A DNA stretch of 64,000 nucleotides, from NCBI RefSeq assembly GCF_000196615.1, contig NC_014306.1, positions 4,402,001-4,466,000 of the forward strand, given 5' to 3'. Shown piece by piece: positions 49,556 through 59,380 of this stretch. A model generated the notes under the pieces. The model saw nothing but the letters and a program-made list of their open reading frames with translations, made no database searches and was not told the origin of the DNA. The position numbers and the translations under genes were made by a program. Position 1 is the stretch's first letter, and each line of letters begins with the position of its first letter. Origin of the DNA: Erwinia billingiae Eb661 (GTDB taxonomy: Bacteria > Pseudomonadota > Gammaproteobacteria > Enterobacterales > Enterobacteriaceae).

Positions 49556-49603
49556 CACTACATATAGCGTTTATCATGCCTGCATAAATCCATATATAGA
49601 TTT
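49556..49603. promoter_or_regulatory. Paired NrdR-like boxes upstream of nrdD
   Basis: CTACATATAGCG (49558-49569) and TCCATATATAGATT (49589-49602) both resemble the NrdR box ACACTATATATAGTGT. Their ATATAG cores are 32 bp apart, three helical turns, which is the known arrangement for NrdR-ATP/dATP repression of ribonucleotide reductase operons. Confidence 0.6.
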
Positions 49604-49619
49604 TTGCGAGGGATGATAC

Positions 49620-51752
49620 GTGGTGAGGGTGATTAAACGTGATGGCTGCAGTATGCCGTTTGATGCAACGCGCATCGGCGATGCAATCAAAGGCGCGGCG
49701 CACGCGGCAGGGATTGAGGATCAGGGATATTGCGCTGAGGTAACGGTGCAGATTTGCCAGCAGCTTCAGCAACAGGACTGTCTGGATATTCATGATATCC
49801 AGCGCGCGGTTGAAAACCAGCTGATGGCCGGGCGCTATCCCGAACTGGCCCGGACCTACATCGAATATCGCCACGATCGCGACATCGCCCGCGAACTGCG
49901 GGGCAAACTGAATACCGCCATTCGCGGCCTGGTTGAGCAAAGTAACCCCGCCCTGTTGAACGAAAACGCCAACAAAGACAGCAAGGTGATCCCAACGCAG
50001 CGCGATCTGCTGGCGGGGATCGTGGCTAAGCATTATGCCTCACAGCATATTTTGCCGCGTGATGTGGTGATGGCGCATGAACGTGGCGAACTCCATTACC
50101 ATGACCTGGATTACTCGCCGTTCTTTCCGATGTTCAACTGTATGCTGATCGACCTGAAAGGGATGCTGACGCACGGCTTTAAGATGGGCAATGCCGAGAT
50201 TGAACCCCCAAAATCCATTTCCACCGCGACAGCCGTTACGGCGCAAATCATCGCGCAGGTTGCCAGCCATATTTACGGCGGCACCACCATCAACCGCATT
50301 GATGAAGTGCTGGCGCCGTTTGTCGAGGCCAGCCAGGCTAAGCACCTGAAAACCGCACAACAGTGGCAGATCGCCGATGCCGAAGCCTATGCCCGCGACC
50401 GTACCGAAAAAGAGTGTTATGACGCTTTTCAGTCGCTTGAGTACGAAGTGAATACCCTGCATACCGCTAACGGTCAGACGCCTTTTGTCACCTTTGGTTT
50501 TGGCCTTGGTACCTGTTGGTCGGCGCGATTGGTGCAGCAATCCATTTTGCGCAACCGCATTGCCGGTTTGGGTAAAAACCGTAAAACCGCGGTGTTCCCA
50601 AAACTGGTGTTCGCCATCAAAGAAGGCCTTAACCGCCGCGCCGGTGACGTCAATTACGATATCAAACAGCTGGCCCTTGAGTGCGCCAGTAAGCGCATGT
50701 ACCCGGATATTCTCAACTATGAGCAGGTGGTCAGCGTCACCGGTTCCTTCAAAACCCCCATGGGCTGCCGCAGCTTCCTCGGAACCTGGGAAGAGAACGG
50801 TGAACTGGTGCATGAAGGCCGCAATAATATCGGCGTCATCAGCCTGAATCTGCCGCGCATCGCGCTTGAAGCCAAAGGCAACGAACAGCACTTCTGGACG
50901 CTGCTCGACCAGCGTCTGGCGCTGGCGAAAAAAGCGCTGATGACCCGTATCGCCAGGCTGGCGAACGTCAAAGCCCGGGTCGCACCGATCCTGTATATGG
51001 AAGGCGCCTGTGGCGTCAGGTTGAATGCCGACGATGACGTGGCGGAGATCTTCAAACATGGCCGCGCCTCCATTTCGCTGGGTTATATCGGGCTGCACGA
51101 AACCATTAACGCATTGAGCGGCGGCGAAACGCATCTCTACGACGATCAACAGCTGCGGGACAAAGCGGTGGCGATTGTCAGCCATTTGCGTCAGGCCACC
51201 GATCGCTGGAAAGCCGAAACCGGTTACGGCTTCAGTCTGTACAGCACGCCGAGTGAGAACCTGTGCGATCGCTTCTGCCGTCTGGATGCAGCGGAGTTTG
51301 GCGTGGTGCCTGGCGTCACCGACAAAGGCTATTACACCAACAGCTTCCACCTCGACGTGGAGAAAAAGGTGAACCCCTACGACAAAATTGATTTCGAAGC
51401 GGCCTACCCGCCGGTCGCCAATGGCGGCTTCATCTGTTACGGCGAATATCCCAATATTCAGCACAACCTGAAAGCGCTGGAAGACGTCTGGGATTACAGC
51501 TACAGCCGCGTGCCCTATTACGGCACCAATACGCCAATTGATGAATGCTATGCGTGCGGCTTTACCGGCGAATTCGCCTGTACCAGCAAGGGGTTTACCT
51601 GCCCGAAATGCGGCAATCACGATGCGGCCAGAGTGTCGGTTACCCGTCGCGTTTGCGGTTATCTTGGCAGCCCGGATGCCCGTCCATTTAACGCCGGAAA
51701 ACAGGAAGAGGTGAAGCGACGCGTTAAGCACTTGAATGGCCCGCTGGGGTGA
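49620..51752 (+). CDS. nrdD: Anaerobic ribonucleoside-triphosphate reductase
   Basis: A 710-residue class III reductase making dNTPs without oxygen. The N-terminal ATP-cone (VIKRDGCSMPFDATRI) provides allosteric control. The catalytic barrel is highly conserved (NENANKDSKVIPTQRDLLAG). Near the C-terminus are a zinc site with four cysteines (CYACG, CPKCG) and the glycyl-radical segment RRVCGYLGSPDARPFN. The start is GTG 49620, or the next codon GTG 49623, behind GAGGGATG. The stop overlaps nrdG by 4 bases. Confidence 0.98.
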   Translation: MVRVIKRDGCSMPFDATRIGDAIKGAAHAAGIEDQGYCAEVTVQICQQLQQQDCLDIHDIQRAVENQLMAGRYPELARTYIEYRHDRDIARELRGKLNTAIRGLVEQSNPALLNENANKDSKVIPTQRDLLAGIVAKHYASQHILPRDVVMAHERGELHYHDLDYSPFFPMFNCMLIDLKGMLTHGFKMGNAEIEPPKSISTATAVTAQIIAQVASHIYGGTTINRIDEVLAPFVEASQAKHLKTAQQWQIADAEAYARDRTEKECYDAFQSLEYEVNTLHTANGQTPFVTFGFGLGTCWSARLVQQSILRNRIAGLGKNRKTAVFPKLVFAIKEGLNRRAGDVNYDIKQLALECASKRMYPDILNYEQVVSVTGSFKTPMGCRSFLGTWEENGELVHEGRNNIGVISLNLPRIALEAKGNEQHFWTLLDQRLALAKKALMTRIARLANVKARVAPILYMEGACGVRLNADDDVAEIFKHGRASISLGYIGLHETINALSGGETHLYDDQQLRDKAVAIVSHLRQATDRWKAETGYGFSLYSTPSENLCDRFCRLDAAEFGVVPGVTDKGYYTNSFHLDVEKKVNPYDKIDFEAAYPPVANGGFICYGEYPNIQHNLKALEDVWDYSYSRVPYYGTNTPIDECYACGFTGEFACTSKGFTCPKCGNHDAARVSVTRRVCGYLGSPDARPFNAGKQEEVKRRVKHLNGPLG

Positions 51753-52225
51753 ATATCCATCAGTATTACCCGGTCGACATCATTAACGGGCCGGGCACGC
51801 GTTGCACGCTGTTTGTTGCCGGGTGTGAGCATCAGTGCAAGGGTTGCTATAACAAAAGTACCTGGCGGCTCACTTCCGGCCATCCTTTCACCGTGCAGCA
51901 GGAAGAGCAGCTGATTGCTGACCTGAACGATACGCGCATTCCCCGCCAGGGGTTATCCCTGTCGGGAGGCGATCCCTTGCATCCGGCTAACGTCGCGGAT
52001 GTGCTGAGGCTGGTGAAGCGCGTGCGTCGTGATTGCCCGGGCAAGGATATCTGGCTGTGGACCGGTTACCTGCTGGCTGAGCTGACCGCCAGGCAAATGC
52101 AGATTGTTGAGCAGATTGATGTGTTAATCGATGGGAAGTTTATCGCGGCTTTAAAAGACCCGGCACTGCTGTGGCGTGGCAGCAGTAATCAGGTCATTCA
52201 CTACCTGCGGAAAGCCGATGGCTAA
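51749..52225 (+). CDS. nrdG: Anaerobic ribonucleotide reductase activating protein
   Basis: A 158-residue radical-SAM activase that installs the glycyl radical in NrdD. The [4Fe-4S] motif CxxxCxxC is Cys26, Cys30 and Cys33 (GCEHQCKGC). SLSGGDPLHP and WTGYLL are conserved. It starts at GTG 51749 inside the nrdD stop (GTGA), as expected for a coupled pair. Confidence 0.97.
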   Translation: MNIHQYYPVDIINGPGTRCTLFVAGCEHQCKGCYNKSTWRLTSGHPFTVQQEEQLIADLNDTRIPRQGLSLSGGDPLHPANVADVLRLVKRVRRDCPGKDIWLWTGYLLAELTARQMQIVEQIDVLIDGKFIAALKDPALLWRGSSNQVIHYLRKADG

Positions 52226-52267
52226 GCCCGTTATTCTGGCGGGCTGACATCGAACGCTCGTATCGTG

Positions 52268-53311
52268 CTAAAGCAGTAACAGACTCACCCCGCCAACCAG
52301 CATTCCGCTTAATGCCACCAACGCGCCGGTAAGCCACAACGAACGGGCCGGCAGCGCGCCATGCAGCATCAGCAACGACGGCACGCTCACCGCAGGCAAG
52401 GTCATCAACAGCGCCAGCGCCGGTGCCATCCCCATGCCAGCCAGCATCATGGTCTGAACAATCGGGATTTCTGCCGCCGTTGGGATCACAAACAGGCAAC
52501 CGGTAATCGCCATCGCCACCACCCAGAACAGCGTATTGCTGACCAGGCCATCCGCATGAGGGAACAGCCAGACTCGCGCCGCGCCGAGCAGGAGCACAGC
52601 GAGGATATACAGCGGGATGGTATTCCAGAACAGCGTCCACAGCGCGCGAAACCAGCGTCGCAAAAACGGCGTGTTATCGGTTTTAGGCCTCAGCGGAACC
52701 ACGTTAGACACCTGCGCGTCTGGCGTCATTTTTTGTACCAGCCGCGCAATGCCCAACACCATCAGCAACCCGGCCACCAGCCGGATTGCCGCAAACTGCC
52801 AGCCCAGCACAAATCCCATAAATACCAGCGTGGCCGGGTTCAGGATCGGATTACCCAACCAGAACGCCAGCGTTCCCCCTACCGAGGCTGAAGATTTCCG
52901 CAGCCCTGCGGCAACCGGCGCGGCACAGCAGGTACACATCATGCCTGGCAGGGAAAGCAGTGTGCCAAACAGCGTGCCGGAAAAACGGGGCTGCCCTAAC
53001 GTGCGTAATAACCAGTTTCTCGGGATCAGTACCTGTACCAGAGAACCGAGGATCACGCCCAGCACGGCGGCTTTCCATACCGCAAGAAAATAGACCTGCG
53101 CGTAGTCCCAGGCGGCCTGTAAAGGATGCTCGCTGGGGTTGGCCAACAGGGATTTACCGATGCTGTGCGTATCCGCCGCGAGGAAGGTTTTCAGGTAATA
53201 AGGCTGCCACTTGACGACCCACAGCCCGATGACCACCACAGCCAAAAACAGCAGCGGTTTCCACCTGGCAAACACAGGAAGAGCAAGGCGTGACGAGGTT
53301 ATATGGGACAT
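52268..53311 (-). CDS. yraQ: UPF0718/DUF318 permease YraQ
   Basis: A 347-residue polytopic inner-membrane protein with about eight to ten hydrophobic segments. Family motifs are PGMMCTCCAAPVAAGLRKSSAS (split by the CTCC cysteines) and FWLGNPILNPATLVF; the related second-half motif is PTAAEIPIVQ. E. coli yraQ (346 residues) lies in the same place before yhbO. The family is proposed to export metals or organo-metal compounds, but the substrate is unproven. Cys-Thr-Cys-Cys in a membrane loop would suit soft-metal binding (inference). Confidence 0.9.
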   Translation of the reverse strand: MSHITSSRLALPVFARWKPLLFLAVVVIGLWVVKWQPYYLKTFLAADTHSIGKSLLANPSEHPLQAAWDYAQVYFLAVWKAAVLGVILGSLVQVLIPRNWLLRTLGQPRFSGTLFGTLLSLPGMMCTCCAAPVAAGLRKSSASVGGTLAFWLGNPILNPATLVFMGFVLGWQFAAIRLVAGLLMVLGIARLVQKMTPDAQVSNVVPLRPKTDNTPFLRRWFRALWTLFWNTIPLYILAVLLLGAARVWLFPHADGLVSNTLFWVVAMAITGCLFVIPTAAEIPIVQTMMLAGMGMAPALALLMTLPAVSVPSLLMLHGALPARSLWLTGALVALSGMLVGGVSLLLL

Positions 53312-53553
53312 GGCGAAGGCTCCGGATCACTGCGGGCTACGCCCGACAGCGCATAGTACTCAGAATTCAATATCCACAATTTGATCGGGGTTCCGTTTTG
53401 AATTTTCGTCTGCACGGGCAGAATGACCGCTTCACCGGCATTACCCTCTGCCTTAATAGTGGTCAATTAGCGCATTCACCCTTACTGGCTTGATTTATCA
53501 GCATGATGAACCACACTTAAGGATGTTAATGATTTTAATCACCGGAGGAAAAC

Positions 53554-54075
53554 ATGAGCAAGAAGATTGCGGTACTGATCACCGATGAATTTGAAGACTC
53601 AGAATTTACTTCTCCTGCCGACGCTTTCATCAAGGCTGGCCATCAGGTAATCACCATTGAGAAAAAAGCCGGCGTGACCGTTAAGGGCAAGCAAGGCAAA
53701 GCTGAAGTGAAGATTGATAAATCTATCGACGACGTGAAGCCAGGCGACTTCGATGCGCTGCTGTTACCGGGCGGCCATTCGCCGGACAGCCTGAGAGGCG
53801 ATGACCGTTTCGTTGACTTCACCAAGCAGTTTGTGGCGCTGGGCAAACCGATATTTGCCATCTGCCATGGCCCACAGCTGCTTATCAGCGCCGATGCGGT
53901 CCGCGGCCGTAAAATGACCTCCGTGAAGGCCATTGCGATTGATTTGAAAAATGCCGGTGCCGATTTCTACGATAAAGAAGTGGTCGTCGATAACGACACG
54001 CTGGTCAGTAGCCGCACCCCTGAGGATTTACCCGCGTTTAACCGTGAATCCCTGCGTCTGCTCGAAACGGCCTGA
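53554..54075 (+). CDS. yhbO: DJ-1/PfpI family protein YhbO
   Basis: A 173-residue stress protein of the PfpI class. The nucleophile elbow is Cys104-His105 in AICHGPQLL, with the acidic partner near Glu12/Glu15. Family members are reported as protein/DNA deglycases or chaperones, and the exact activity is debated. CACCGGAGGAAAAC precedes ATG 53554. It stands alone with a hairpin after it. Confidence 0.95.
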   Translation: MSKKIAVLITDEFEDSEFTSPADAFIKAGHQVITIEKKAGVTVKGKQGKAEVKIDKSIDDVKPGDFDALLLPGGHSPDSLRGDDRFVDFTKQFVALGKPIFAICHGPQLLISADAVRGRKMTSVKAIAIDLKNAGADFYDKEVVVDNDTLVSSRTPEDLPAFNRESLRLLETA

Positions 54076-54083
54076 CAGGTCTA

Positions 54084-54104
54084 AGGCCGGGTATTACCCG
54101 GCCT
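54084..54104. terminator. Hairpin between yhbO and yhbP
   Basis: AGGCCGGG-TATTA-CCCGGCCT, an 8-bp stem between convergent genes, with no T-run on either side. It could end transcripts weakly. Confidence 0.4.
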
Positions 54105-54105
54105 G

Positions 54106-54582
<477 letters not shown>

Positions 54583-54607
54583 CTATGCTGCGGGCAGAGG
54601 AATCGTG

Positions 54608-54925
54608 ATGACTGAAATAATGAGTGAATGTGAGCGTGCGCCCTGGCGCCTGTATATCCTGCGCACCGCCAGCGGCATGCTGTATACCGGGATCACTAAT
54701 GACGTGGCCAGACGCTTCTTACAGCATCAGGCGGGGAAAGGGGCGAAAGCATTACGCGGGAAAGGTCCGCTGGAGCTGCTGTTTCACTGTGAGGCCGGGG
54801 ATCGTTCTTCTGCCTCCAGGCTGGAATATCAGGTGAAACAGTTGAAGCGGCTGGAGAAGATCAGGCTGGTAGAGCACCAGCCTGTCTCATTAAGCGCCTG
54901 GCTGGAGGGGCTTAAAAACGGTTAA
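54608..54925 (+). CDS. yhbQ: GIY-YIG nuclease-fold protein YhbQ
   Basis: A 105-residue protein that is essentially one GIY-YIG domain: [23 protein letters not shown] places the two motif tyrosines, the following Arg and the helix, and a later Glu ([14 protein letters not shown]) is the metal ligand. The E. coli relative has nuclease activity on DNA in vitro by report; the biological role is open. GAGG precedes ATG 54608; GTG 54605 is possible. Its last 14 bases overlap convergent yhbS. Confidence 0.93.
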   Translation: MTEIMSECERAPWRLYILRTASGMLYTGITNDVARRFLQHQAGKGAKALRGKGPLELLFHCEAGDRSSASRLEYQVKQLKRLEKIRLVEHQPVSLSAWLEGLKNG

Positions 54926-55415
54926 AGGGCGCCGAATAGTCAATATGCCCTTCTGCACCGGTAAACGCATTATCAGCCAGCTTGTAGACCTGAAAAGCGG
55001 CCTCCGCGCCCAGCGTGCGGCAACGGAGCTGATGCCTGGCCGCCGGTTCAAAACCGTATCGTTCGTAGTAGGCCGGATCGCCGAGCACGACTACTGCGGC
55101 ATAGCCAAACTCATTCAGCGTATCCAGCCCTTCGTAAATCAGCTTTTTGCCCAGTTCCTGCCCGCGAAAATCGGCATCTACGGCCAGCGGCGCAAGGCCG
55201 ACCCACTGATTATCTTCGCCATTCAAGGTTACCGGACTGAATGCCGCGTAGCCCAGTACCTGGCCTTCCTCATCTGTGGCGACCACGCCCAGGGTGAGTA
55301 AACCATCTTCACGCAGTTGCTGAACCAGTTCGGCTTCCGCGGAGGTTTCAAAGCAACGGCGCAACAAACTGTCTATGCTGGCCGCATCCATTCCTATTTC
55401 ACTACGAATCAACAT
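54912..55415 (-). CDS. yhbS: GNAT acetyltransferase YhbS
   Basis: A 167-residue GNAT-fold acyltransferase: [23 protein letters not shown] carries the acetyl-CoA loop, and [18 protein letters not shown] is the conserved GNAT C-terminal segment. The substrate is unknown. Its start overlaps the end of ubiT by 7 bases on the same strand, so it belongs to the ubiT transcript. The 3' end overlaps yhbQ. Confidence 0.93.
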   Translation of the reverse strand: MLIRSEIGMDAASIDSLLRRCFETSAEAELVQQLREDGLLTLGVVATDEEGQVLGYAAFSPVTLNGEDNQWVGLAPLAVDADFRGQELGKKLIYEGLDTLNEFGYAAVVVLGDPAYYERYGFEPAARHQLRCRTLGAEAAFQVYKLADNAFTGAEGHIDYSAPFNRF

Positions 55416-55936
55416 GGTGCACCCGCGCGATCCGCTGGGGAATTCGCGTCCTCAGTCAGTCCAGCCTCAACCAGATCAGCCAGTTGCATAAGACCAAAGC
55501 GCAACGGCGCCGGCATGAATTCAAGCTCAATCGCATCCATCAGATTTTTCACTTCAAGCCCCAGTTCTGTATCCCCTTCAATCACCAAACGGCGCTGGAA
55601 AAACAGCGTATCGGGATCCAACCTGCGAGCGGCTACCAGTAGCAAATCGTTGGCGTCGCCGCGAAACCAGACGTCCGCTTCAACCCGATCGGCTACCCGT
55701 AATTTTCCCTGTTCAACAGTCGTTGCCCAGCTCAGCCCGAGGTCACGGATCTCAATCCCTAACCAACGCCCCTGCAGAAAGTTTAACTCACCTTCAGCCA
55801 AAGCATGGTGAAATTGCCAGTTCAGGATCTGCTGCAGCATCTGCTTCTTGATCATGAACGGTGCAAACTGTAGCGGGATCCGCAACATTTGCGGGCCTTT
55901 TCGAACCAATTGAGCGCGAAATGGGTTCAACACCAT
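55409..55936 (-). CDS. ubiT: SCP2-domain ubiquinone accessory factor UbiT
   Basis: A 175-residue protein with an SCP2 lipid-binding domain. UbiT carries quinone intermediates for the oxygen-independent ubiquinone pathway together with UbiU and UbiV. The conserved segments are LRIPLQFAPFMIKKQML at the N-terminus and VIEGDTELGLEVKNLMDAIE. I chose ATG 55936 (MVLNPFRAQLVRKG) by family start. It is divergent from ubiUV, with an FNR-like site between them. Confidence 0.95.
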   Translation of the reverse strand: MVLNPFRAQLVRKGPQMLRIPLQFAPFMIKKQMLQQILNWQFHHALAEGELNFLQGRWLGIEIRDLGLSWATTVEQGKLRVADRVEADVWFRGDANDLLLVAARRLDPDTLFFQRRLVIEGDTELGLEVKNLMDAIELEFMPAPLRFGLMQLADLVEAGLTEDANSPADRAGAPC

Positions 55937-56065
55937 CGTGACTCCTTTTGAGTAAATTTCGACTATTTTGCCATATCGACAAAATGCATCAGGCAGTTGG
56001 ATCAACAAAGTGAGCGAACTTTGAGGAATTTGCCGGCAAATCTCTTCCCATCAATACGCCATTAG

Positions 56066-56107
56066 CTGCCTTAAATCAAAAATTGTCCGCTTCATGCTGA
56101 CTAAACT
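56066..56107 (+). promoter_or_regulatory. FNR-like site and promoter upstream of ubiUV
   Basis: CTGCCTTAAATCAA (56066-56079) is the reverse complement of TTGATTTAAGGCAG, which I recall as the E. coli ubiUV FNR site. A possible -10, TAAACT (56102-56107), lies at the distance expected of a class II FNR promoter. This would tie ubiUV to anaerobic growth. Confidence 0.6.
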
Positions 56108-56141
56108 CAACGCCTCTTCTGTTTATCCGGAATGTTTTGAT

Positions 56142-57137
56142 ATGGAATTGCTATGTCCTGCAGGTAACTTACCTGCCCTGAAGGCAGCGATAGAGAATGG
56201 TGCTGATGCCGTATATATCGGCTTGAAAGATGACACCAATGCGCGCCATTTTGCCGGGCTCAATTTTACCGATAAGCGTCTGCAGGAAGCGTCCCGCTAC
56301 GTTCATCAGCATAGACGTAAACTGCATGTGGCGATCAATACTTTTGCCCATCCTGACGGCTACCAGCGCTGGGAACGGGCGGTGGATATGGCAGCAGAAG
56401 CCGGCGTCGATGCGCTGATCCTCGCTGATATCGCAATGCTGGAATACGCCGCCGAGCGCTATCCGCAGATTGAGCGCCACGTTTCGGTGCAGGCATCCGC
56501 CACTAACGCTGAGGCGATTAAGTTCTATCAACGCAACTTTGCGGTTTCACGGGTGGTTCTTCCGCGCGTGCTGTCCATTCATCAGGTTCGCCAGCTGGCG
56601 CGCGCGACAACCGTTCCGCTTGAAGTCTTTGCCTTTGGCAGCCTGTGCATCATGGCTGAAGGTCGCTGTTACCTCTCCTCCTATCTGACAGGCGAATCGC
56701 CGAACACCGTGGGTGCCTGCTCACCGGCGAAATATGTCCGTTGGCAGCAAACCTCCGCCGGACTTGAGTCACGCTTAAATGAAGTGCTGATCGACCGTTA
56801 CGACGCCGGTCAAAATGCCGGTTATCCGACGCTGTGTAAGGGCCGTTATAAGGTGGGCGATGTGCCGTATCACGCCATGGAGGAACCGACCAGCCTGAAT
56901 ACTCTCGAGCTGCTTCCCACCCTTTTGTCGGCAAATATCGCCTCAGTGAAAATTGAGGGACGCCAGAGAAGTCCGGCCTATGTGGCGCAAATCGCGCGTA
57001 TCTGGCGACAAGCCATCGATCGCTGCAAGGCTGATCCGCAGAATTTCCGCGCACAACAAAGTTGGATGACCGCATTAAGTTCGCTTAGCGAAGGCACTCA
57101 AACCACGCTCGGTGCCTATCACCGTGAATGGCAGTAA
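56142..57137 (+). CDS. ubiU: Oxygen-independent ubiquinone hydroxylation factor UbiU
   Basis: A 331-residue U32-family protein that with UbiV forms the complex hydroxylating ubiquinone precursors without oxygen. All four [4Fe-4S] ligands are present at the E. coli positions: Cys169, Cys176, Cys193, Cys232. I chose ATG 56142 (MELLCPAGNLPALKAAIENG) because it is the family start; the open frame reaches 56094. It overlaps nothing, and ubiV begins 8 bases after the stop. Confidence 0.97.
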   Translation: MELLCPAGNLPALKAAIENGADAVYIGLKDDTNARHFAGLNFTDKRLQEASRYVHQHRRKLHVAINTFAHPDGYQRWERAVDMAAEAGVDALILADIAMLEYAAERYPQIERHVSVQASATNAEAIKFYQRNFAVSRVVLPRVLSIHQVRQLARATTVPLEVFAFGSLCIMAEGRCYLSSYLTGESPNTVGACSPAKYVRWQQTSAGLESRLNEVLIDRYDAGQNAGYPTLCKGRYKVGDVPYHAMEEPTSLNTLELLPTLLSANIASVKIEGRQRSPAYVAQIARIWRQAIDRCKADPQNFRAQQSWMTALSSLSEGTQTTLGAYHREWQ

Positions 57138-57145
57138 GGATCAGC

Positions 57146-58024
57146 ATGAAATACGCAATAGGCCCGGTACTCTGGTACTGGCCAACAGAGACGTTGCAGG
57201 CTTTTTATCAGGCAGCCGCTGCCAGCTCGGCTGACATTATTTATCTGGGCGAAGCCGTTTGCAGCAAGCGTCGGGCAACCAGGCACGCCGACTGGCTGGG
57301 GATGGCAAAAGACCTGGCGGGCAGCGGAAAACAGGTGGTGCTCACTACGCTGGCATTGCTGCAATCACCCTCTGAACTGACCGAGCTGAAAAGGTACGTT
57401 GATAACGGCGAGTTCCTGATCGAAGCTAACGATATGGGCACGGTGAATATGGCCTCAGAGGCCGGTTTGCCTTTCGTCGCCGGACATGCGCTCAACTGTT
57501 ATAACGCCGTGACCCTGCGCCTGCTGCATAAAATGGGCATGATGCGCTGGTGCATGCCGGTTGAGCTTTCCCGTGAATGGCTGGTCAATTTACTCACCCA
57601 GTGTGAGGCGCTGGGGATCAGAAATCAGTTTGAGGTTGAGGTGCTGAGCTACGGCCATTTGCCGCTGGCTTATTCCGCCCGCTGCTTTACGGCCAGAGCG
57701 GAAAACCGCGGGAAAGATGATTGTCAGACCTGCTGTATTGACTATCCCCAGGGCAGAGCCTTGCGCTCGCAGGAAGATCAGCAGGTGTTTGTGCTTAACG
57801 GCATCCAGACCATGAGCGGCTACTGCTATAACCTCGGCAATGAACTGATTTCGATGCAGGGCCTGGTCGACATTGTGCGGCTGTCACCGGAAGGCAGCGA
57901 TACCCTGCCGATGCTTGAAGCGTTCCGCAATAATGAAACCGGAAAACAGCCTCTGACCTTGATATCCCGCCAGCAGTGCAATGGCTACTGGTGGAAAGTG
58001 GCCGGGCTGGAATTGGTCAACTAA
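57146..58024 (+). CDS. ubiV: Oxygen-independent ubiquinone hydroxylation factor UbiV
   Basis: A 292-residue partner of UbiU, also U32 family. The cluster ligands are Cys39 (GEAVCSKRR), Cys180, Cys193 and Cys197 in RCFTARAENRGKDDCQTCC. GHALNCYNAVTLRLL and MSGYCYNLGNELISMQG are conserved. It starts at ATG 57146 with AAGGATC upstream. A hairpin, GCGGGC-GTAAA-GCCCGC, follows at 58029-58045 without a T-run. Confidence 0.97.
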   Translation: MKYAIGPVLWYWPTETLQAFYQAAAASSADIIYLGEAVCSKRRATRHADWLGMAKDLAGSGKQVVLTTLALLQSPSELTELKRYVDNGEFLIEANDMGTVNMASEAGLPFVAGHALNCYNAVTLRLLHKMGMMRWCMPVELSREWLVNLLTQCEALGIRNQFEVEVLSYGHLPLAYSARCFTARAENRGKDDCQTCCIDYPQGRALRSQEDQQVFVLNGIQTMSGYCYNLGNELISMQGLVDIVRLSPEGSDTLPMLEAFRNNETGKQPLTLISRQQCNGYWWKVAGLELVN

Positions 58025-58259
58025 CGCGGCGGGCGTAAAGCCCGCATCATCGTACTACCAATAAAGGCTGTTCAATATGGGTAACGATGGAGGATACTGG
58101 TCAGACTAGCCTGTCCTGAGCGCGAGCCATTGGGTTGGCGTTTTTTTAATCGCGGCCTTGCACTGCTGAAAAGTGCTGCAAACTGCCAATCCTTTTAAGA
58201 AGAAATCGTCCAGGATAGATATTTGTATTGGCTTACGCCCTTCGAATAAGTGAGCACCT

Positions 58260-59267
58260 ATGTCTGATAAAAAAAATGTCCCACTTTCGGTTCTCGATCT
58301 GGCGCCGATCCCGCAAGGCGCCACCGCGCGCGATGCGTTTCATTCTTCACTGGCTCTCGCACAGCAAGCGGAAAAGTCAGGTTATAACCGTTACTGGCTG
58401 GCTGAACACCACAACATGACCGGCATTGCCAGTGCGGCGACGTCGGTGTTGATTGGCTATCTGGCCGCCAATACCACCACGCTGCGTCTGGGCTCTGGCG
58501 GCGTCATGTTGCCAAACCATTCACCGCTGGTGATTGCCGAACAGTTCGGAACCCTCGAATCGCTTTACCCTGGCCGTATCGATTTGGGACTGGGCCGCGC
58601 GCCGGGTTCGGATCAGCGCACAATGATGGCACTTCGCCGACATATGGGCGGCCATGTTGATAACTTCCCGTCTGATGTCGCCGAGATGATTGCCTGGTTT
58701 GATGCGGAGCCAGACGCGCAACCCGCCGTCCAGCCGGTGCCAGGGCTGGGGCTGAAAATTCCGGTCTGGCTGCTCGGTTCCAGCTTATACAGCGCGCAAC
58801 TTTCCGCCCAGCTAGGCATCCCATTTGCCTTTGCGTCGCATTTTGCGCCGGACATGTTGTTCCAGGCCCTGCATATTTATCGTGAAAACTTTAAGCCGTC
58901 CGCGCGTCTTGAGAAGCCGCATGCGATGGTGTGTGTGAATGTGGTTGCTGCGGATAGCGAACGGGATGCCCGCTATATGTTCACCTCGATGCAGCAGCAG
59001 TTCATCAATCTCCGCCGGGGTAAGCCAGGCCCGCTGCCTGCTCCGGTTGAGAATATGGATAACCTGTGGTCACCTTCAGAGCAGTACGGTGTGCAGCAGG
59101 CGCTGAGTATGTCAATTGTCGGCGATCTGGATAAAGTCCGTCAGGGACTGGCTTCACTGATCCGTGAAACGCAGGCTGACGAAATCATGGTGAATGGTCA
59201 GATACACAACCAGCAGGCGCGTTTGCGCTCGTTTGAACTGGCTATGGAAGCGCATAACACGCTGTAA
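58260..59267 (+). CDS. yhbW: Luciferase-like monooxygenase YhbW
   Basis: A 335-residue TIM-barrel protein of the bacterial luciferase/F420 superfamily, single-component type. Segments [47 protein letters not shown] and [14 protein letters not shown] are typical of the LLM group that binds flavin. The substrate is unknown. Its place after ubiV matches E. coli. The 235-base gap before it contains nothing further that I can identify. Confidence 0.95.
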   Translation: MSDKKNVPLSVLDLAPIPQGATARDAFHSSLALAQQAEKSGYNRYWLAEHHNMTGIASAATSVLIGYLAANTTTLRLGSGGVMLPNHSPLVIAEQFGTLESLYPGRIDLGLGRAPGSDQRTMMALRRHMGGHVDNFPSDVAEMIAWFDAEPDAQPAVQPVPGLGLKIPVWLLGSSLYSAQLSAQLGIPFAFASHFAPDMLFQALHIYRENFKPSARLEKPHAMVCVNVVAADSERDARYMFTSMQQQFINLRRGKPGPLPAPVENMDNLWSPSEQYGVQQALSMSIVGDLDKVRQGLASLIRETQADEIMVNGQIHNQQARLRSFELAMEAHNTL

Positions 59268-59332
59268 TCCGCACGCAGCAGGGCAGGATTTCGCTGCCCT
59301 TATCGCTGATGCAGCGTCCGCGAATTGCAGGC

Positions 59333-59364
59333 AAAAAAAAACCAGCCCGAAGGCTGGTTTTTTT
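59333..59364. terminator. Bidirectional terminator between yhbW and deaD
   Basis: ACCAGCC-CGAA-GGCTGGT (59341-59358) flanked by eight As and seven Ts serves both converging genes. Confidence 0.95.
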
Positions 59365-59380
59365 ATGGGTCAGTCAGTGA

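Noticed and set aside
50040..51731. 563-codon frame antisense to nrdD
   Set aside because: Shadow frame; nrdD on the other strand is unmistakable.
58106..58324. 72-codon minus-strand frame before yhbW
   Set aside because: Overlaps the yhbW start in antisense and has no supporting signals.
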